The notes under the pieces: model-generated
Databases searched by the model: none
Told to the model about the DNA's origin: nothing
The model's input: the letters and a program-made list of their open reading frames with translations, nothing else
Program-made: the position numbers and the translations under genes
Origin: Paracoccus halophilus
Lineage (GTDB): Bacteria; Pseudomonadota; Alphaproteobacteria; Rhodobacterales; Rhodobacteraceae
Direction: 5' to 3'
Assembly: GCF_000763905.1 (NCBI RefSeq)
Contig: NZ_JRKN01000005.1
Span: forward strand, 1-64,000
Length of the DNA stretch: 64,000 nucleotides
Part shown: piece after piece, positions 18,574 to 29,702 of the stretch
How the letters are laid out: each line of letters begins with the position of its first letter
How positions within the stretch are numbered: the first letter of the stretch is position 1

Positions 18574-19464
18574 TTATTCCGCCGCCTTGCGCATGGACAT
18601 GATGTCTTCCAGATATTCGCCGAACTCATGTTTCAGATCGTCGCGCGCCAGACCGAATGCCACGGTCGCCTGCAGGAAACCCGCCTTGGAACCGCAATCG
18701 AATCGCTCGCCGCGGAAACGCAGGCCGAACACGTCGCGGCCTTCCTCGATCTCGTCGGCGATGGCGTCGGTCAACTGGATCTCACCGCCCGAGCCCTGCT
18801 TGAGCTTGTTGAGGTTCTGCATGACCGAGGGGGCGAGGATATAGCGCCCGATCACCGCCAGATTCGAGGGCGGATTCTCCTTGGGCTTTTCCACCATGCC
18901 ACGGGCGCGGACGATGGCGCCCATGTCCTCGGCGATGTCGAGAACGCCGTAGGCCTTGGTCTTTTCCGAGGGCACTTCCATGGTGGCGACCATGCTGCCG
19001 CCGGTTTCCTGATAGGCCTCAATCATCTGCTGCAGGCAGGGCGGCTCGCCCATGATGACGTCATCGGTCAGGATGACGGCAAAGGGTTCGTTGCCGACCA
19101 GACGACGGGCGCACCAGACCGCATGGCCGAGGCCAAGCGCCTTGTGCTGGCGGATATAGGCGATGGCGCCCGAATCCATATTGGTCGAACGCAGGATATC
19201 CAGCAGCTCGGTCTTGTTGGCCTTCTTGAGGTTCGATTCCAGTTCATGAGCGTGATCGAAATAATCCTCGAGCGCGCCCTTGCCGCGCGAGGTCACGAAA
19301 ATGAATTCCTTGATCCCGGCGGCACGCGCCTCGTCGATCGCGTATTGAATCAGCGGCCGATCGACCAAGGTCATGATTTCCTTGGGAATGCTTTTGGTGG
19401 CGGGAAGGAAACGGGTGCCCAGGCCAGCTACCGGAAAGATGGCCTTGGTGACTTTGCGACTCAT
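18574..19464 (-). CDS. galU: UTP-glucose-1-phosphate uridylyltransferase GalU
   Basis: The 296-residue protein begins MSRKVTKAIFPVAGLGTRFLPATKSIPKE (key part GLGTRFLPATKS), the nucleotide-binding loop of GalU. It also carries VILTDDVI and MVEKPKENPPSNLAVIGRYIL. It makes UDP-glucose from UTP and glucose-1-phosphate. The ATG at 19464 is preceded by AGGAGA, and longer frames add unrelated sequence. A 146-bp gap separates it from the upstream GT2 gene, so an internal promoter is possible. Confidence 0.96.
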   Translation of the reverse strand: MSRKVTKAIFPVAGLGTRFLPATKSIPKEIMTLVDRPLIQYAIDEARAAGIKEFIFVTSRGKGALEDYFDHAHELESNLKKANKTELLDILRSTNMDSGAIAYIRQHKALGLGHAVWCARRLVGNEPFAVILTDDVIMGEPPCLQQMIEAYQETGGSMVATMEVPSEKTKAYGVLDIAEDMGAIVRARGMVEKPKENPPSNLAVIGRYILAPSVMQNLNKLKQGSGGEIQLTDAIADEIEEGRDVFGLRFRGERFDCGSKAGFLQATVAFGLARDDLKHEFGEYLEDIMSMRKAAE

Positions 19465-19610
19465 AATAATTGGTCTCCTGACTTCTACGCCAACATTGTC
19501 CGGGGTTATCCCCATTGCTGGCGCATGCACAATAAGTGTCCGATCATCAAAACCGTTCCCCCGATCTTGTACCGAGGTCAGGCTTCAGGCATTCCGGTGC
19601 GATTTTCCGC

Positions 19611-20825
19611 CTATTTTGCGCTCAGGTCCAGAAGATTCCCCCGCTCGCGGCTTATCCTTTTCGTCCAACTTGTCAGAAATACTGGTGAATCGCCGGGGCG
19701 CGAGGCACCCCAAAGGCCGCCCCGCTGTTCCCACCAGCCGCCCTCGGTCAACAGCATCCGGTGCGGCAGGAAGCCGGGGGTCAGCAGCAGGATCATCGCC
19801 AGCGCGCCCTCGGCCACCGCCGCCGCCGCGCGGGCGCGCAACGACCGGGCCTGCCAGTGCCAGCCGGCCAGAAAGACCTCGTGCAGGGGCCGCATGGGCA
19901 GGGGCCGGAAAGCGGGCGGATCGGGGCGGTCCCAGGGGGGCAAGGGGGCCGGCACGGCGCGCCGCCCCTCGGCCAGGCCACGCTCCAGCGTGGCCAGCAG
20001 CGGCCTGACGGCGCACGGGTCCAGCCGGCCGGCCAGCATGTGCCGCAACAGCCGGCGACGCTGCGATTCGCGCACCCAGCCCGGGCCGCCGCCATGACGC
20101 CGGGCAAAGATCGCCGCCGAACGGCCGATCCGGGTCAGATCGCCGGGCACGCCGCCCGCCTTGCGATCCGCCCCCGGCGCAAGGCCGTGGATCACCTGCG
20201 CCTGCGGCACCACCGCCGTCAGCGCCTGCGGAAACCGCGCGGCCATGCGCATGTTCACGTCGCTTTCGTCCAGATAATAGCCATAGGCGGGATCGAAGCC
20301 GCCGATCCGCAGCAGCGCATCGCGGCGGAACGCGCAATTGGTGCCGATGGTGTTGACAGGCTCGCCGCCCTCGACCGGCAACAGCGCGGCCCCGTCCAGC
20401 CCGATCGGCCGGGTCTGCCCCGAGGCGGTCAGCCGTTCGGCCCGGGCCTGCCAGCTCAGCCCGTCGGGGCCGCGCGTGAAACCGGCCGCCGCCAGCACGC
20501 GCGAATCAGCGAAGGGCGCGGTCAGCGCGCTGGCCCAGCCCGGCACCGCCAGCGCGTCGTCATCGATGAAGGCGATCACCTCGCCGGCCGACAGGGCGAT
20601 GCCCTCGTTGCGCGCGGCCGGGATATTGGGCTGGTCGAAGACGCAGCGTTTCAGCGGCAGATCGGGACAGATATCGACCGAGCCCGGATCGGCGACCAGC
20701 ACGATCTCGATGGCGGGGTGGTCCTGGCGGCTCAGCGCGGTCAGGCAGCGCTCCAGCGCCTGAGGCCGGTGGCGCGAGACGATGACAATGCTGGTCCGGG
20801 CCGGCGGCGCCGGCGGCTGGACCAT
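19611..20825 (-). CDS. Glycosyltransferase family 2
   Basis: The 404-residue protein starts MVQPPAPPARTSIVIVSRHRP, with the GT2 fold continuing through ARNEGIALSAGEVIAFIDDDAL (DDD as metal site) and GGFDPAYGYYLDESDVNMRMAARFP, where DESD is the catalytic-side motif. The C-terminal 150 residues are Arg/Ala-rich, with one hydrophobic stretch (GALAMILLLTPGFLP) that may anchor it to the membrane. Its ATG shares bases with the kdsB stop. The sugar is unknown. Confidence 0.85.
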   Translation of the reverse strand: MVQPPAPPARTSIVIVSRHRPQALERCLTALSRQDHPAIEIVLVADPGSVDICPDLPLKRCVFDQPNIPAARNEGIALSAGEVIAFIDDDALAVPGWASALTAPFADSRVLAAAGFTRGPDGLSWQARAERLTASGQTRPIGLDGAALLPVEGGEPVNTIGTNCAFRRDALLRIGGFDPAYGYYLDESDVNMRMAARFPQALTAVVPQAQVIHGLAPGADRKAGGVPGDLTRIGRSAAIFARRHGGGPGWVRESQRRRLLRHMLAGRLDPCAVRPLLATLERGLAEGRRAVPAPLPPWDRPDPPAFRPLPMRPLHEVFLAGWHWQARSLRARAAAAVAEGALAMILLLTPGFLPHRMLLTEGGWWEQRGGLWGASRPGDSPVFLTSWTKRISRERGNLLDLSAK

Positions 20826-21625
20826 CAGGCGATGCCCATGCACTGCATCATCGCCTCGAGCTTGGGCACGTCCGACGGGTTGTTCAGCTCCCAGAATTCG
20901 CGGCCGCGCGCCTCGACCTCGACGCAAAGGATGCGCCGGCCGCGTTCGAGGAAGCGCAGCTGTTCAAGCCCCTCCAGCGTCTCCAGGCGCCCCTCGTCCC
21001 AGGTCGGATATTCGGCCAGCGGCGCGGGACGATAGGCATAGACGCCGACATGGTGAAAGACCGGCGTCGGATCGCTGGGGCCGAATTCGGCGCCTGCATG
21101 GGGAATCACCTCTTTCGAGAAATACAGCGCCCGCCGGTCATGGCCGAAAACCGCAGTGGTGCCGCCGACGCGGCCCGCCACGCGATCCGCGATCAGATCC
21201 GAACGCATCGCGCCCGTGCACTGCAACACCGGCGTCGCCACATCGGCGCCGGGATCGGCGCGCAGCCCGGCGACCAGATCCTCGACGAACCAGGCCGGGG
21301 TCAGCGGCGCGTCGCCCTGCAGGTTCACCACGATCTCGGGCGCGAGGCCCAGATTGGCCACCGCCTCGGCGCAGCGTTCGGTGCCGTTGCGGGCCCCGGT
21401 CGAGGTCATCGCGACCTCGGCCCCGAACCCCTCGGCATGATCGCGGATGCGCGCGTCGTCGGTCGCCACGATCACCCGGTCGATGCCCCGCGCGGCACAG
21501 GCCGCCTCCCAGCTGCGGCGGATCAGGCTGCGCCCCTGCCCCGAGGCGCCGCGCAGTTCGACCAGCGGCTTGCCGGGATAGCGGGTCGAGGCATGGCGGG
21601 CGGGAATCACGATGACGACGGACAT
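20825..21625 (-). CDS. kdsB: CMP-Kdo synthetase-like cytidylyltransferase (KdsB family)
   Basis: The 266-residue protein starts MSVVIVIPARHASTRYPGKPL, the CTP-binding loop of CMP-sugar synthetases. It continues with VIVATDDARI and VVNLQGDAPLTPAWF, where the Mg-binding Asp of QGD is kept although the usual following Glu is Ala. It activates Kdo, or a closely related ulosonic acid, as the CMP derivative for lipopolysaccharide or capsule. Placement between GT2 and cysQ, away from other lipid A genes, suggests a capsule-type copy. A second kdsB elsewhere would support that. Confidence 0.85.
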   Translation of the reverse strand: MSVVIVIPARHASTRYPGKPLVELRGASGQGRSLIRRSWEAACAARGIDRVIVATDDARIRDHAEGFGAEVAMTSTGARNGTERCAEAVANLGLAPEIVVNLQGDAPLTPAWFVEDLVAGLRADPGADVATPVLQCTGAMRSDLIADRVAGRVGGTTAVFGHDRRALYFSKEVIPHAGAEFGPSDPTPVFHHVGVYAYRPAPLAEYPTWDEGRLETLEGLEQLRFLERGRRILCVEVEARGREFWELNNPSDVPKLEAMMQCMGIA

Positions 21626-21629
21626 GGGA

Positions 21630-22427
21630 TCAGTCCTTGACCAGCAGCACACCCGGCGCGAAGGCGATGAAGAACGGGTTCTCGAAGCCCGGCTTGCCAT
21701 AGGTCAGGGGCGTATGGTCGTCGAAACGCACCACCTCGCCGCCCGCCGCGCGCAACACCGCGTCGCCGGCCGCGGTGTCCCATTCCATGGTCCGGCCCAG
21801 CCGCGGATAAAGGTCCGCCTCGCCCGTGGCGACAAGGCAGAATTTCAGCGAACTGCCGGCCGAGGTCATGTCGCGCACGCCATAGCGGTCGATATAGTCG
21901 TCGGTCGCCGCATCGCGATGCGATTTCGAGGCCACGACCATCAGGCCGCGATTGTCGGGCATCGAGTTCACGCCGATCGGCGTCAACTCGCCGGGGGTCT
22001 CGCCGAAGGGGGCCTTTTCCTCGACCGCGCCACCCTCGGCTGCGGTGTAGAACAGGCGTTCCTTGGCCGGGGCATAGACCACGCCCAGCCGCGGTACGCC
22101 ATTCTCGACATAGGCGATGTTCACGGTGAAATCGCCGCGGCGCTGGACGAATTCCTTGGTCCCGTCCAGCGGATCGACGATCAGAAAGCTGGACAGGGTC
22201 TGGCCATGGGTGGCGGCCTGTTCCTCGGTCACCAGCGGAATATCGGGGAATGCGGCGCGCAGCCCGGCGGAAATCAGCGCGTCGGCGGCCTCGTCCGCCT
22301 CGGTCACCGGCGAGGCGTCGGACTTGGCGCGGACCTCGAAATCCTCGCTGCCATAGATGCGCATGATCTCGGCGCCCGCCCGCAGGGCAAGGCGGCGCAT
22401 TTCGGCAATCAATAGATCGAATTGCAT
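21630..22427 (-). CDS. cysQ: 3'(2'),5'-bisphosphate nucleotidase CysQ
   Basis: The 265-residue protein is an inositol-monophosphatase-fold enzyme. Metal ligands come from TEE at 67-69 and DPLDGTKEF at 85-93, with EWDTAAGDAVL near residue 216 completing the site. CysQ hydrolyses 3'-phosphoadenosine 5'-phosphate (PAP), the by-product of PAPS-dependent sulfotransferases and of PAPS reduction. It is the first gene of the long glycan operon whose last gene is a sulfotransferase, so PAP removal and PAPS use bracket the operon. kdsB follows after 4 bp. Confidence 0.93.
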   Translation of the reverse strand: MQFDLLIAEMRRLALRAGAEIMRIYGSEDFEVRAKSDASPVTEADEAADALISAGLRAAFPDIPLVTEEQAATHGQTLSSFLIVDPLDGTKEFVQRRGDFTVNIAYVENGVPRLGVVYAPAKERLFYTAAEGGAVEEKAPFGETPGELTPIGVNSMPDNRGLMVVASKSHRDAATDDYIDRYGVRDMTSAGSSLKFCLVATGEADLYPRLGRTMEWDTAAGDAVLRAAGGEVVRFDDHTPLTYGKPGFENPFFIAFAPGVLLVKD

Positions 22428-22556
22428 GGGCTTTCCTTTCCAGACCGGGCTTCCCGCGATGCCACGCCGATTGTAACAGGCATTCGCGTTCCTTATGATG
22501 TGGCGGATCGCGCAGGGCAAGCGCCCGGCAACCCCAAGCAGAAGTCGAACCTGTCC

Positions 22557-23378
22557 ATGTTCACGCAGCAACGCAACCGAAACATGGTCGAAGCCGCGTT
22601 CTCGACGCTGGCGCTGATCTATCATGTCACGGTGAACAACCTGCGCAAGGGGCAGCGCAATGCCGTGGTCGGCCTGATCATGACCGTGCTGCAGTCGGTC
22701 GGCATGATCCTGGGCTTTTATCTGATGTTCGTGGTCATCGGCGTGAAGACCTCGCCCATCCGGGGCGATTTCATCGTCTATATCATGACCGGGATCTTCA
22801 TGTTCATGGCCCATTCGCAGGCCATCGGCGCGGTCTCGGGCATGGGCAACCCGAACAACCAGATGATGAAGCACGGACCGATGAACCCCGCCGTGCTGAT
22901 CACCTCGGCGGCGCTGGCGGCGCTTTACCGGCAGACGTTTTCGGCGGTGGTGATCCTGTCGGCCTATAATTACCTGGTCGAGCCGGTCGAGATCGACCGC
23001 CCGCTGGCCTGCTATGGCATGCTGCTGCTGTCCTGGTTCTCGGGCTGCTGCATCGGGCTGATCTTTCTGTCGATCCGGCCCTGGTGGCCGCAGGCGGCGA
23101 CGGTGCTGACCCAGTTCTACCAGCGCATCAACATGGTGTTTTCCGGCAAGATGTTCGTCGCCAACACCATGCCGGGCGCGATGCTGCAGATCTTTGCCTG
23201 GAACCCCCTGTTTCACATCATCGACCAGACGCGCGGCTTCGCCTTCATCAACTATGCGCCGCGCAATTCCTCGCTGACATATCCGGTCTATGCCACGCTG
23301 GCGCTGCTGATGATCGGGCTGATGGCGGAATTCGTGACCCGCAGATCCGCCTCGATCAGCTGGTGGGCGGGGCGCTGA
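22557..23378 (+). CDS. ABC-2 type polysaccharide export permease (KpsM-like)
   Basis: The ATG at 22557 gives 273 residues starting MFTQQRNRNMVEAAFSTLAL. Six hydrophobic segments are spread from residue 35 to the C-terminus, in the ABC-2 export permease pattern. The soluble N-terminus and short loops resemble KpsM-type capsule exporters. No ATP-binding partner (KpsT) is next to it; dnaK follows. It is divergent from cysQ with 129 bp between the starts, so it may share a control region with the glycan operon. It probably moves the finished or lipid-linked glycan across the inner membrane. Confidence 0.75.
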   Translation: MFTQQRNRNMVEAAFSTLALIYHVTVNNLRKGQRNAVVGLIMTVLQSVGMILGFYLMFVVIGVKTSPIRGDFIVYIMTGIFMFMAHSQAIGAVSGMGNPNNQMMKHGPMNPAVLITSAALAALYRQTFSAVVILSAYNYLVEPVEIDRPLACYGMLLLSWFSGCCIGLIFLSIRPWWPQAATVLTQFYQRINMVFSGKMFVANTMPGAMLQIFAWNPLFHIIDQTRGFAFINYAPRNSSLTYPVYATLALLMIGLMAEFVTRRSASISWWAGR

Positions 23379-23453
23379 ACCCGCCCGGTGGCGCGGCGGC
23401 CACGCCTGGCCGGACATTCGTCACAAAAGCGATATTTTCTGCGAAGCGGTCTG

Positions 23454-23483
23454 CTTGCAGGCCGCCAGACCCCTTCCTATATA
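23454..23483 (+). promoter_or_regulatory. Heat-shock (RpoH) promoter of dnaK
   Basis: CTTG at 23454-23457, an 18-bp spacer and CCTATATA at 23476-23483 match the alphaproteobacterial sigma-32 consensus (CTTG, 17-18 bp, CYTATnT). It lies about 120 bp before dnaK. No CIRCE element was found. Confidence 0.75.
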
Positions 23484-23601
23484 GGCCCATGAACGCCGGG
23501 AGCGCCCGCCTGACGGGCCCGTCCGGACCAATCCAGGGATTGGGTTTCGGGGGCCTCATGGGACCCGCAGCCCGTAATATCGCCGCAAGAAAGGTTATTG
23601 C

Positions 23602-25518
23602 ATGTCTAAAGTCATCGGCATCGACCTCGGGACCACGAACAGCTGCGTCGCCATCATGGACGGCAGCCAGCCCAAGGTCATCGAGAACTCGGAAGGTGCG
23701 CGCACGACGCCCTCGATCGTCGCCTTCACCGATAGCGAACGTCTGGTCGGCCAGCCTGCCAAGCGTCAGGCGGTGACCAACCCTTCGAACACGATTTTCG
23801 CCGTCAAGCGCCTGATCGGCCGCCGCACCAGCGACGCGGAAGTCGAAAAGGACAAGAAACTCGTCCCCTACAGCATTGTCGATGGCGGCAATGGCGACGC
23901 CTGGGTCGAGGTCCGGGGCGAGCAGTATTCGCCCAGCCAGATTTCCGCCTTCATCCTGCAGAAGATGAAGGAAACCGCCGAATCCTATCTGGGCGAAAAG
24001 GTCGAGCAGGCGGTGATTACCGTGCCGGCCTATTTCAACGACGCCCAGCGTCAGGCGACCAAGGATGCCGGCAAGATCGCCGGGCTTGAAGTCCTGCGCA
24101 TCATCAACGAGCCGACCGCCGCCGCGCTGGCCTATGGGCTCGACAAGAAGGAATCCAAGACCATCGCCGTCTACGACCTTGGCGGCGGCACCTTCGACAT
24201 CACCATCCTGGAGATCGACGACGGGCTGTTCGAGGTGAAATCCACCAACGGGGACACGTTCCTGGGCGGTGAGGATTTCGACATGCGGATCGTGAACTAC
24301 CTCGCTGACGAGTTCAAGAAAGAGCATGGCGTCGATCTGACCCGCGACAAGATGGCGCTGCAGCGCCTGAAAGAGGCCGCCGAAAAGGCCAAGATCGAGC
24401 TGTCCAGCGCCTCGCAGACCGAGATCAACCAGCCGTTCATCTCGATGGACAAGGATTCGGGCACGCCGCTGCACATGGTCATGAAACTGACCCGCGCCAA
24501 GCTGGAATCGCTGGTCGGCGACCTCATCAAGCGCACCATGAAGCCGGTTCAGGACGCGCTCAAGGATGCCGGCATGTCCAAGGGCGATATCGACGAGATC
24601 GTCTTGGTCGGCGGCATGACGCGGATGCCGAAAGTGGTCGAGGAAGTGACCTCCTTCTTCGGCAAGGAGCCGCATAAGGGCGTGAACCCGGACGAGGTCG
24701 TGGCGCTTGGCGCCGCGATTCAGGCCGGCGTGCTGCAGGGCGATGTCAAGGACGTGGTGCTGCTGGACGTGACGCCGCTGTCCCTGGGCATCGAAACCCT
24801 GGGCGGCGTGTTCACCCGCCTGATCGACCGCAACACCACCATCCCGACCAAGAAATCGCAGATCTTCTCGACCGCCGAGGACAATCAGAACGCGGTGACC
24901 ATCCGCGTCTTCCAGGGCGAGCGTGAAATGGCCGCGGACAACAAGCTGCTGGGCCAGTTCAACCTTGAGGACATCCCGCCGGCGCCGCGCGGCATGCCGC
25001 AGATCGAGGTCACCTTCGATATCGACGCGAACGGCATCGTCTCGGTTTCCGCCAAGGACAAGGGCACCGGCAAGGAACAGAAGATCACCATCCAGGCCTC
25101 GGGCGGGCTGTCGGATGACGAGATCGAGAAGATGGTCAAGGACGCCGAGGCCAATGCCGAGGCCGACAAGTCCCGCAAGGAACTGGTCGAGGCCAAGAAC
25201 CAGGCCGAAAGCCTGATCCACACCACCAAGAAGTCGCTGGAAGAGCATGGCGACAAGGTGGACGGCTCGACCGTCGAGGCGATCGAGCTGGCCGTCGGCG
25301 CGCTGGAAGAGACGCTCAAGTCCGACGATGCCGGCAAGATCAAGGGCGGCATCCAGAACCTGATGGACGCCTCGATGAAGCTGGGCGAGGCCATCTACAA
25401 GGCCAGCCAGGATGAATCCGGCAAGGCCGATGCCGATGACGAGGCCGGCCCCCGCGACGTGGATGACGAGATCGTCGATGCCGATTTCGAGGATCTCGGC
25501 GAGGACAAGCGCAAGTAA
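23602..25518 (+). CDS. dnaK: Chaperone DnaK (Hsp70)
   Basis: The 638-residue protein shows the whole Hsp70 layout. The ATPase domain starts [19 protein letters not shown] and includes [15 protein letters not shown] and [14 protein letters not shown]; the linker VLLDVTP follows; the substrate-binding domain includes GERE and RGMPQIEV; the acidic tail ends EDLGEDKRK. It folds and protects proteins with DnaJ and GrpE. It is transcribed from the RpoH-type promoter upstream. dnaJ follows after 81 bp that contain a hairpin. grpE is not adjacent. Confidence 0.99.
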   Translation: MSKVIGIDLGTTNSCVAIMDGSQPKVIENSEGARTTPSIVAFTDSERLVGQPAKRQAVTNPSNTIFAVKRLIGRRTSDAEVEKDKKLVPYSIVDGGNGDAWVEVRGEQYSPSQISAFILQKMKETAESYLGEKVEQAVITVPAYFNDAQRQATKDAGKIAGLEVLRIINEPTAAALAYGLDKKESKTIAVYDLGGGTFDITILEIDDGLFEVKSTNGDTFLGGEDFDMRIVNYLADEFKKEHGVDLTRDKMALQRLKEAAEKAKIELSSASQTEINQPFISMDKDSGTPLHMVMKLTRAKLESLVGDLIKRTMKPVQDALKDAGMSKGDIDEIVLVGGMTRMPKVVEEVTSFFGKEPHKGVNPDEVVALGAAIQAGVLQGDVKDVVLLDVTPLSLGIETLGGVFTRLIDRNTTIPTKKSQIFSTAEDNQNAVTIRVFQGEREMAADNKLLGQFNLEDIPPAPRGMPQIEVTFDIDANGIVSVSAKDKGTGKEQKITIQASGGLSDDEIEKMVKDAEANAEADKSRKELVEAKNQAESLIHTTKKSLEEHGDKVDGSTVEAIELAVGALEETLKSDDAGKIKGGIQNLMDASMKLGEAIYKASQDESGKADADDEAGPRDVDDEIVDADFEDLGEDKRK

Positions 25519-25531
25519 GCGCGATGTGACC

Positions 25532-25570
25532 CAACCGGCCGGCCCGCTGCAGACCCGCACGGGCCGGTTG
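25532..25570 (+). terminator. Intercistronic hairpin between dnaK and dnaJ
   Basis: CAACCGGCC at 25532-25540 pairs with GGCCGGTTG at 25562-25570, followed by CTTCTTT. It may partly terminate or protect the dnaK 3' end, giving less dnaJ than dnaK transcript. Confidence 0.55.
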
Positions 25571-25599
25571 CTTCTTTAAGGACCCCGGACGCGAACGAC

Positions 25600-26760
25600 A
25601 TGGCGAAACGCGACTATTACGATATTCTGGGCGTTGCTCGGGGGGCGTCGGCCGACGAGATCAAGAAGGCCTATCGCACCAAGGCAAAGCAGCTGCACCC
25701 GGACCGCAACAAGGATTGCAAGGTTTCCGAAGCCGAGTTCAAGGAAGTGAACGAGGCTTATGAATGCCTGAAGGACGGTCAGAAAAAGGCCGCCTATGAC
25801 CGTTTCGGCCATGCCGCCTTTGAAAATGGCGGCGGCGGCTTCGGGCGCGGCGGTCATCCGGGCGGCGATTTCGGCTCGGCCTTCGCGGATGTGTTCGAGG
25901 ATCTGTTCGGCGACATGATGGGCCGCCGCGCGGGCGGCGGCGGCGGCCGCTCGCGCGCCAGCCGCGGCCAGGATCTGCGCTACAACCTGCGCGTCTCGCT
26001 TGAGGATGCCTTCGCCGGCGTGCAAAAGACCATCAACGTGCCCGGATCGGTGGCCTGCGATTCCTGCAACGGCACCGGCGCCGAGGGCGCGGTCGAGCCG
26101 ACCTCCTGCCCGACGTGTTCCGGCATGGGCAAGGTTCGGGCGACGCAGGGATTTTTCACCGTCGAACGCACCTGCCCGACCTGCGGCGGCCAGGGCCAGA
26201 TCGTCAAGAATCCCTGCACGGATTGCCACGGCGCCGGGCGCGTCCAGAAGGAACGCACCCTGTCGGTCAACATCCCGGCGGGGGTCGAGACCGGCACCCG
26301 CATCCGTCTGGCCGGCGAGGGCGAGGCCGGCATGCGCGGCGGCCCGGCCGGCGATCTTTACATCTTCATCGAGGTCAGGGAGCACCCGATCTTTCTGCGC
26401 GACGGCAAGATGCTGGCCTGCCAGGTTCCGGTCAGCATGGCGACCGCCGCGCTTGGCGGCGAAATCGAGGTGCCGACCATCGACGGCGGCCGCTCGCGGG
26501 TCAAGGTGCCCGCCGGCACGCAATCGGGCAAACAGCTGCGTCTGCGCGGAAAAGGCATGCCGCCCCTGCGCCACGGTCCGGGCATGAGCGGCGAATCGGG
26601 CGACATGCTGATCGAGCTTTCGGTCGAAACGCCGGTGAATCTGACCGCGCGGCAAAAGGAACTGCTGCGCGAGTTCGAGAACATCAAGGCCGACAACAAC
26701 CCGCAGACACAGGGTTTCTTTCATAAGATCAAGGGCTTCTGGGACGAGATGAAGGGCTGA
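25600..26760 (+). CDS. dnaJ: Chaperone DnaJ (Hsp40)
   Basis: The 386-residue protein has a J domain with HPD at about residues 33-35, a Gly/Phe-rich linker ([16 protein letters not shown]), and four zinc-finger repeats beginning [24 protein letters not shown] and [10 protein letters not shown]-terminal substrate-binding region with LRLRGKGMP follows. It stimulates DnaK ATPase and delivers clients. It is the type I architecture with nothing missing. A terminator overlaps its stop codon. Confidence 0.99.
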   Translation: MAKRDYYDILGVARGASADEIKKAYRTKAKQLHPDRNKDCKVSEAEFKEVNEAYECLKDGQKKAAYDRFGHAAFENGGGGFGRGGHPGGDFGSAFADVFEDLFGDMMGRRAGGGGGRSRASRGQDLRYNLRVSLEDAFAGVQKTINVPGSVACDSCNGTGAEGAVEPTSCPTCSGMGKVRATQGFFTVERTCPTCGGQGQIVKNPCTDCHGAGRVQKERTLSVNIPAGVETGTRIRLAGEGEAGMRGGPAGDLYIFIEVREHPIFLRDGKMLACQVPVSMATAALGGEIEVPTIDGGRSRVKVPAGTQSGKQLRLRGKGMPPLRHGPGMSGESGDMLIELSVETPVNLTARQKELLREFENIKADNNPQTQGFFHKIKGFWDEMKG

Positions 26761-26780
26761 GCGCCGCTTAACCCTTTTTT
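26754..26780 (+). terminator. Rho-independent terminator after dnaJ
   Basis: GGGCTGAGC at 26754-26762 pairs with GCTTAACCC at 26766-26774 (one mismatch, one G-U), followed directly by six T. The stem starts inside the last codons of dnaJ. Confidence 0.7.
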
Positions 26781-26806
26781 CATTCCCGCGTGGCAACGTG
26801 GCTGCC

Positions 26807-27601
26807 ATGGACAGGAATCACGCCTTTCACGAAGCTCCGCTGCCGCTGTTTCCAGGCGCCCCTTCCGGGCGCGCCGGGGATGAGGCGGTGCCGGCCAGCG
26901 GCGCGCTCGCGCCGCGCGGCCGGCCGACGCCCAGCTATCTGGCCGATCACCGCGCGCGGCTGCGCGAACGCTTCATGCAGGGCGGGGCCACGGCGATGCC
27001 CGATTACGAGCTGCTGGAACTGGTCCTGTTCCGCGCCATCCCGCGCCAGGATGTGAAACCGCTGGCGCGCCGGCTCATGGAGCGTTTCGGCGACTTCAAT
27101 CGCGTGCTCACCGCCCCACCCGCCCGGCTGGGCGAAATCTCCGGCGTCGGCCCGGCGGTGATCCAGGAACTGAAGATCGTCGAGGCCGCGGCGCAAAGGC
27201 TTGCCCGGGCGCGCGTCATGCACCGCCCCGTGCTGACCAGCTGGGACGCGCTGCTGGACTATTGCCACACCGCCATGGCGCATCGCGAGATCGAACAGTT
27301 CCGGGTCCTCTATCTGGATCGCAAGAACGTCCTGATCGCGGATGAGGAACAGGCCCGCGGCACGGTCGATCACGTTCCGGTCTATCCGCGCGAAATCATG
27401 CGCCGGGCACTGGAACTGACCGCCAGCGCCCTGATTCTGGTGCATAACCATCCCTCGGGCGATCCGACACCGTCACAGGCCGACATCGCGATGACCGGCC
27501 GCATCGTCGCGGCTGGCGAGGTCATGGGAATCGCGGTCCATGACCATCTGATCATCGGCAAGGCGCGCGAACTCAGCTTTCGCAGCGAAGGCCTTCTTTA
27601 G
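26807..27601 (+). CDS. radC: RadC-family JAB/MPN domain protein
   Basis: The ATG at 26807 gives 264 residues; a GTG at 26798 would add three. An N-terminal helix-hairpin-helix part (MPDYELLELVLFRAIPRQD, then LGEISGVGPAVIQELK) is followed by the JAMM metalloprotease-like domain with EIMRRALE and HNHPSGDPTPSQAD, the metal-binding signature. The RadC role is unsettled; an early link to recombinational repair was later questioned. It follows a strong dnaJ terminator, so it has its own promoter. It is recognised by family pattern only. Confidence 0.93.
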   Translation: MDRNHAFHEAPLPLFPGAPSGRAGDEAVPASGALAPRGRPTPSYLADHRARLRERFMQGGATAMPDYELLELVLFRAIPRQDVKPLARRLMERFGDFNRVLTAPPARLGEISGVGPAVIQELKIVEAAAQRLARARVMHRPVLTSWDALLDYCHTAMAHREIEQFRVLYLDRKNVLIADEEQARGTVDHVPVYPREIMRRALELTASALILVHNHPSGDPTPSQADIAMTGRIVAAGEVMGIAVHDHLIIGKARELSFRSEGLL

Positions 27602-27772
27602 CCCGCCCTGGCCCGGCGCCGGCGGCAGCCAAAATCCCACACCTGCGGCGATATGCGGCAGATTCTCACCGCTGGCCTTCTGGACTGACATGAATTTGAT
27701 CGCTAGAACCGCCTAAGCGAGGGCTGTGTTCGACACGGCCCGTTCGGCCGTATCGCCCCGCAAGGGGTAAAA

Positions 27773-29690
<1,918 letters not shown>

Positions 29691-29702
29691 GGAGAGGCAT
29701 CA

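Noticed and set aside
23356..25560. 734-residue ORF antisense to dnaK
   Set aside because: Antisense ORFs of dnaK are a well-known artefact of its codon bias; no homologous motif is visible.
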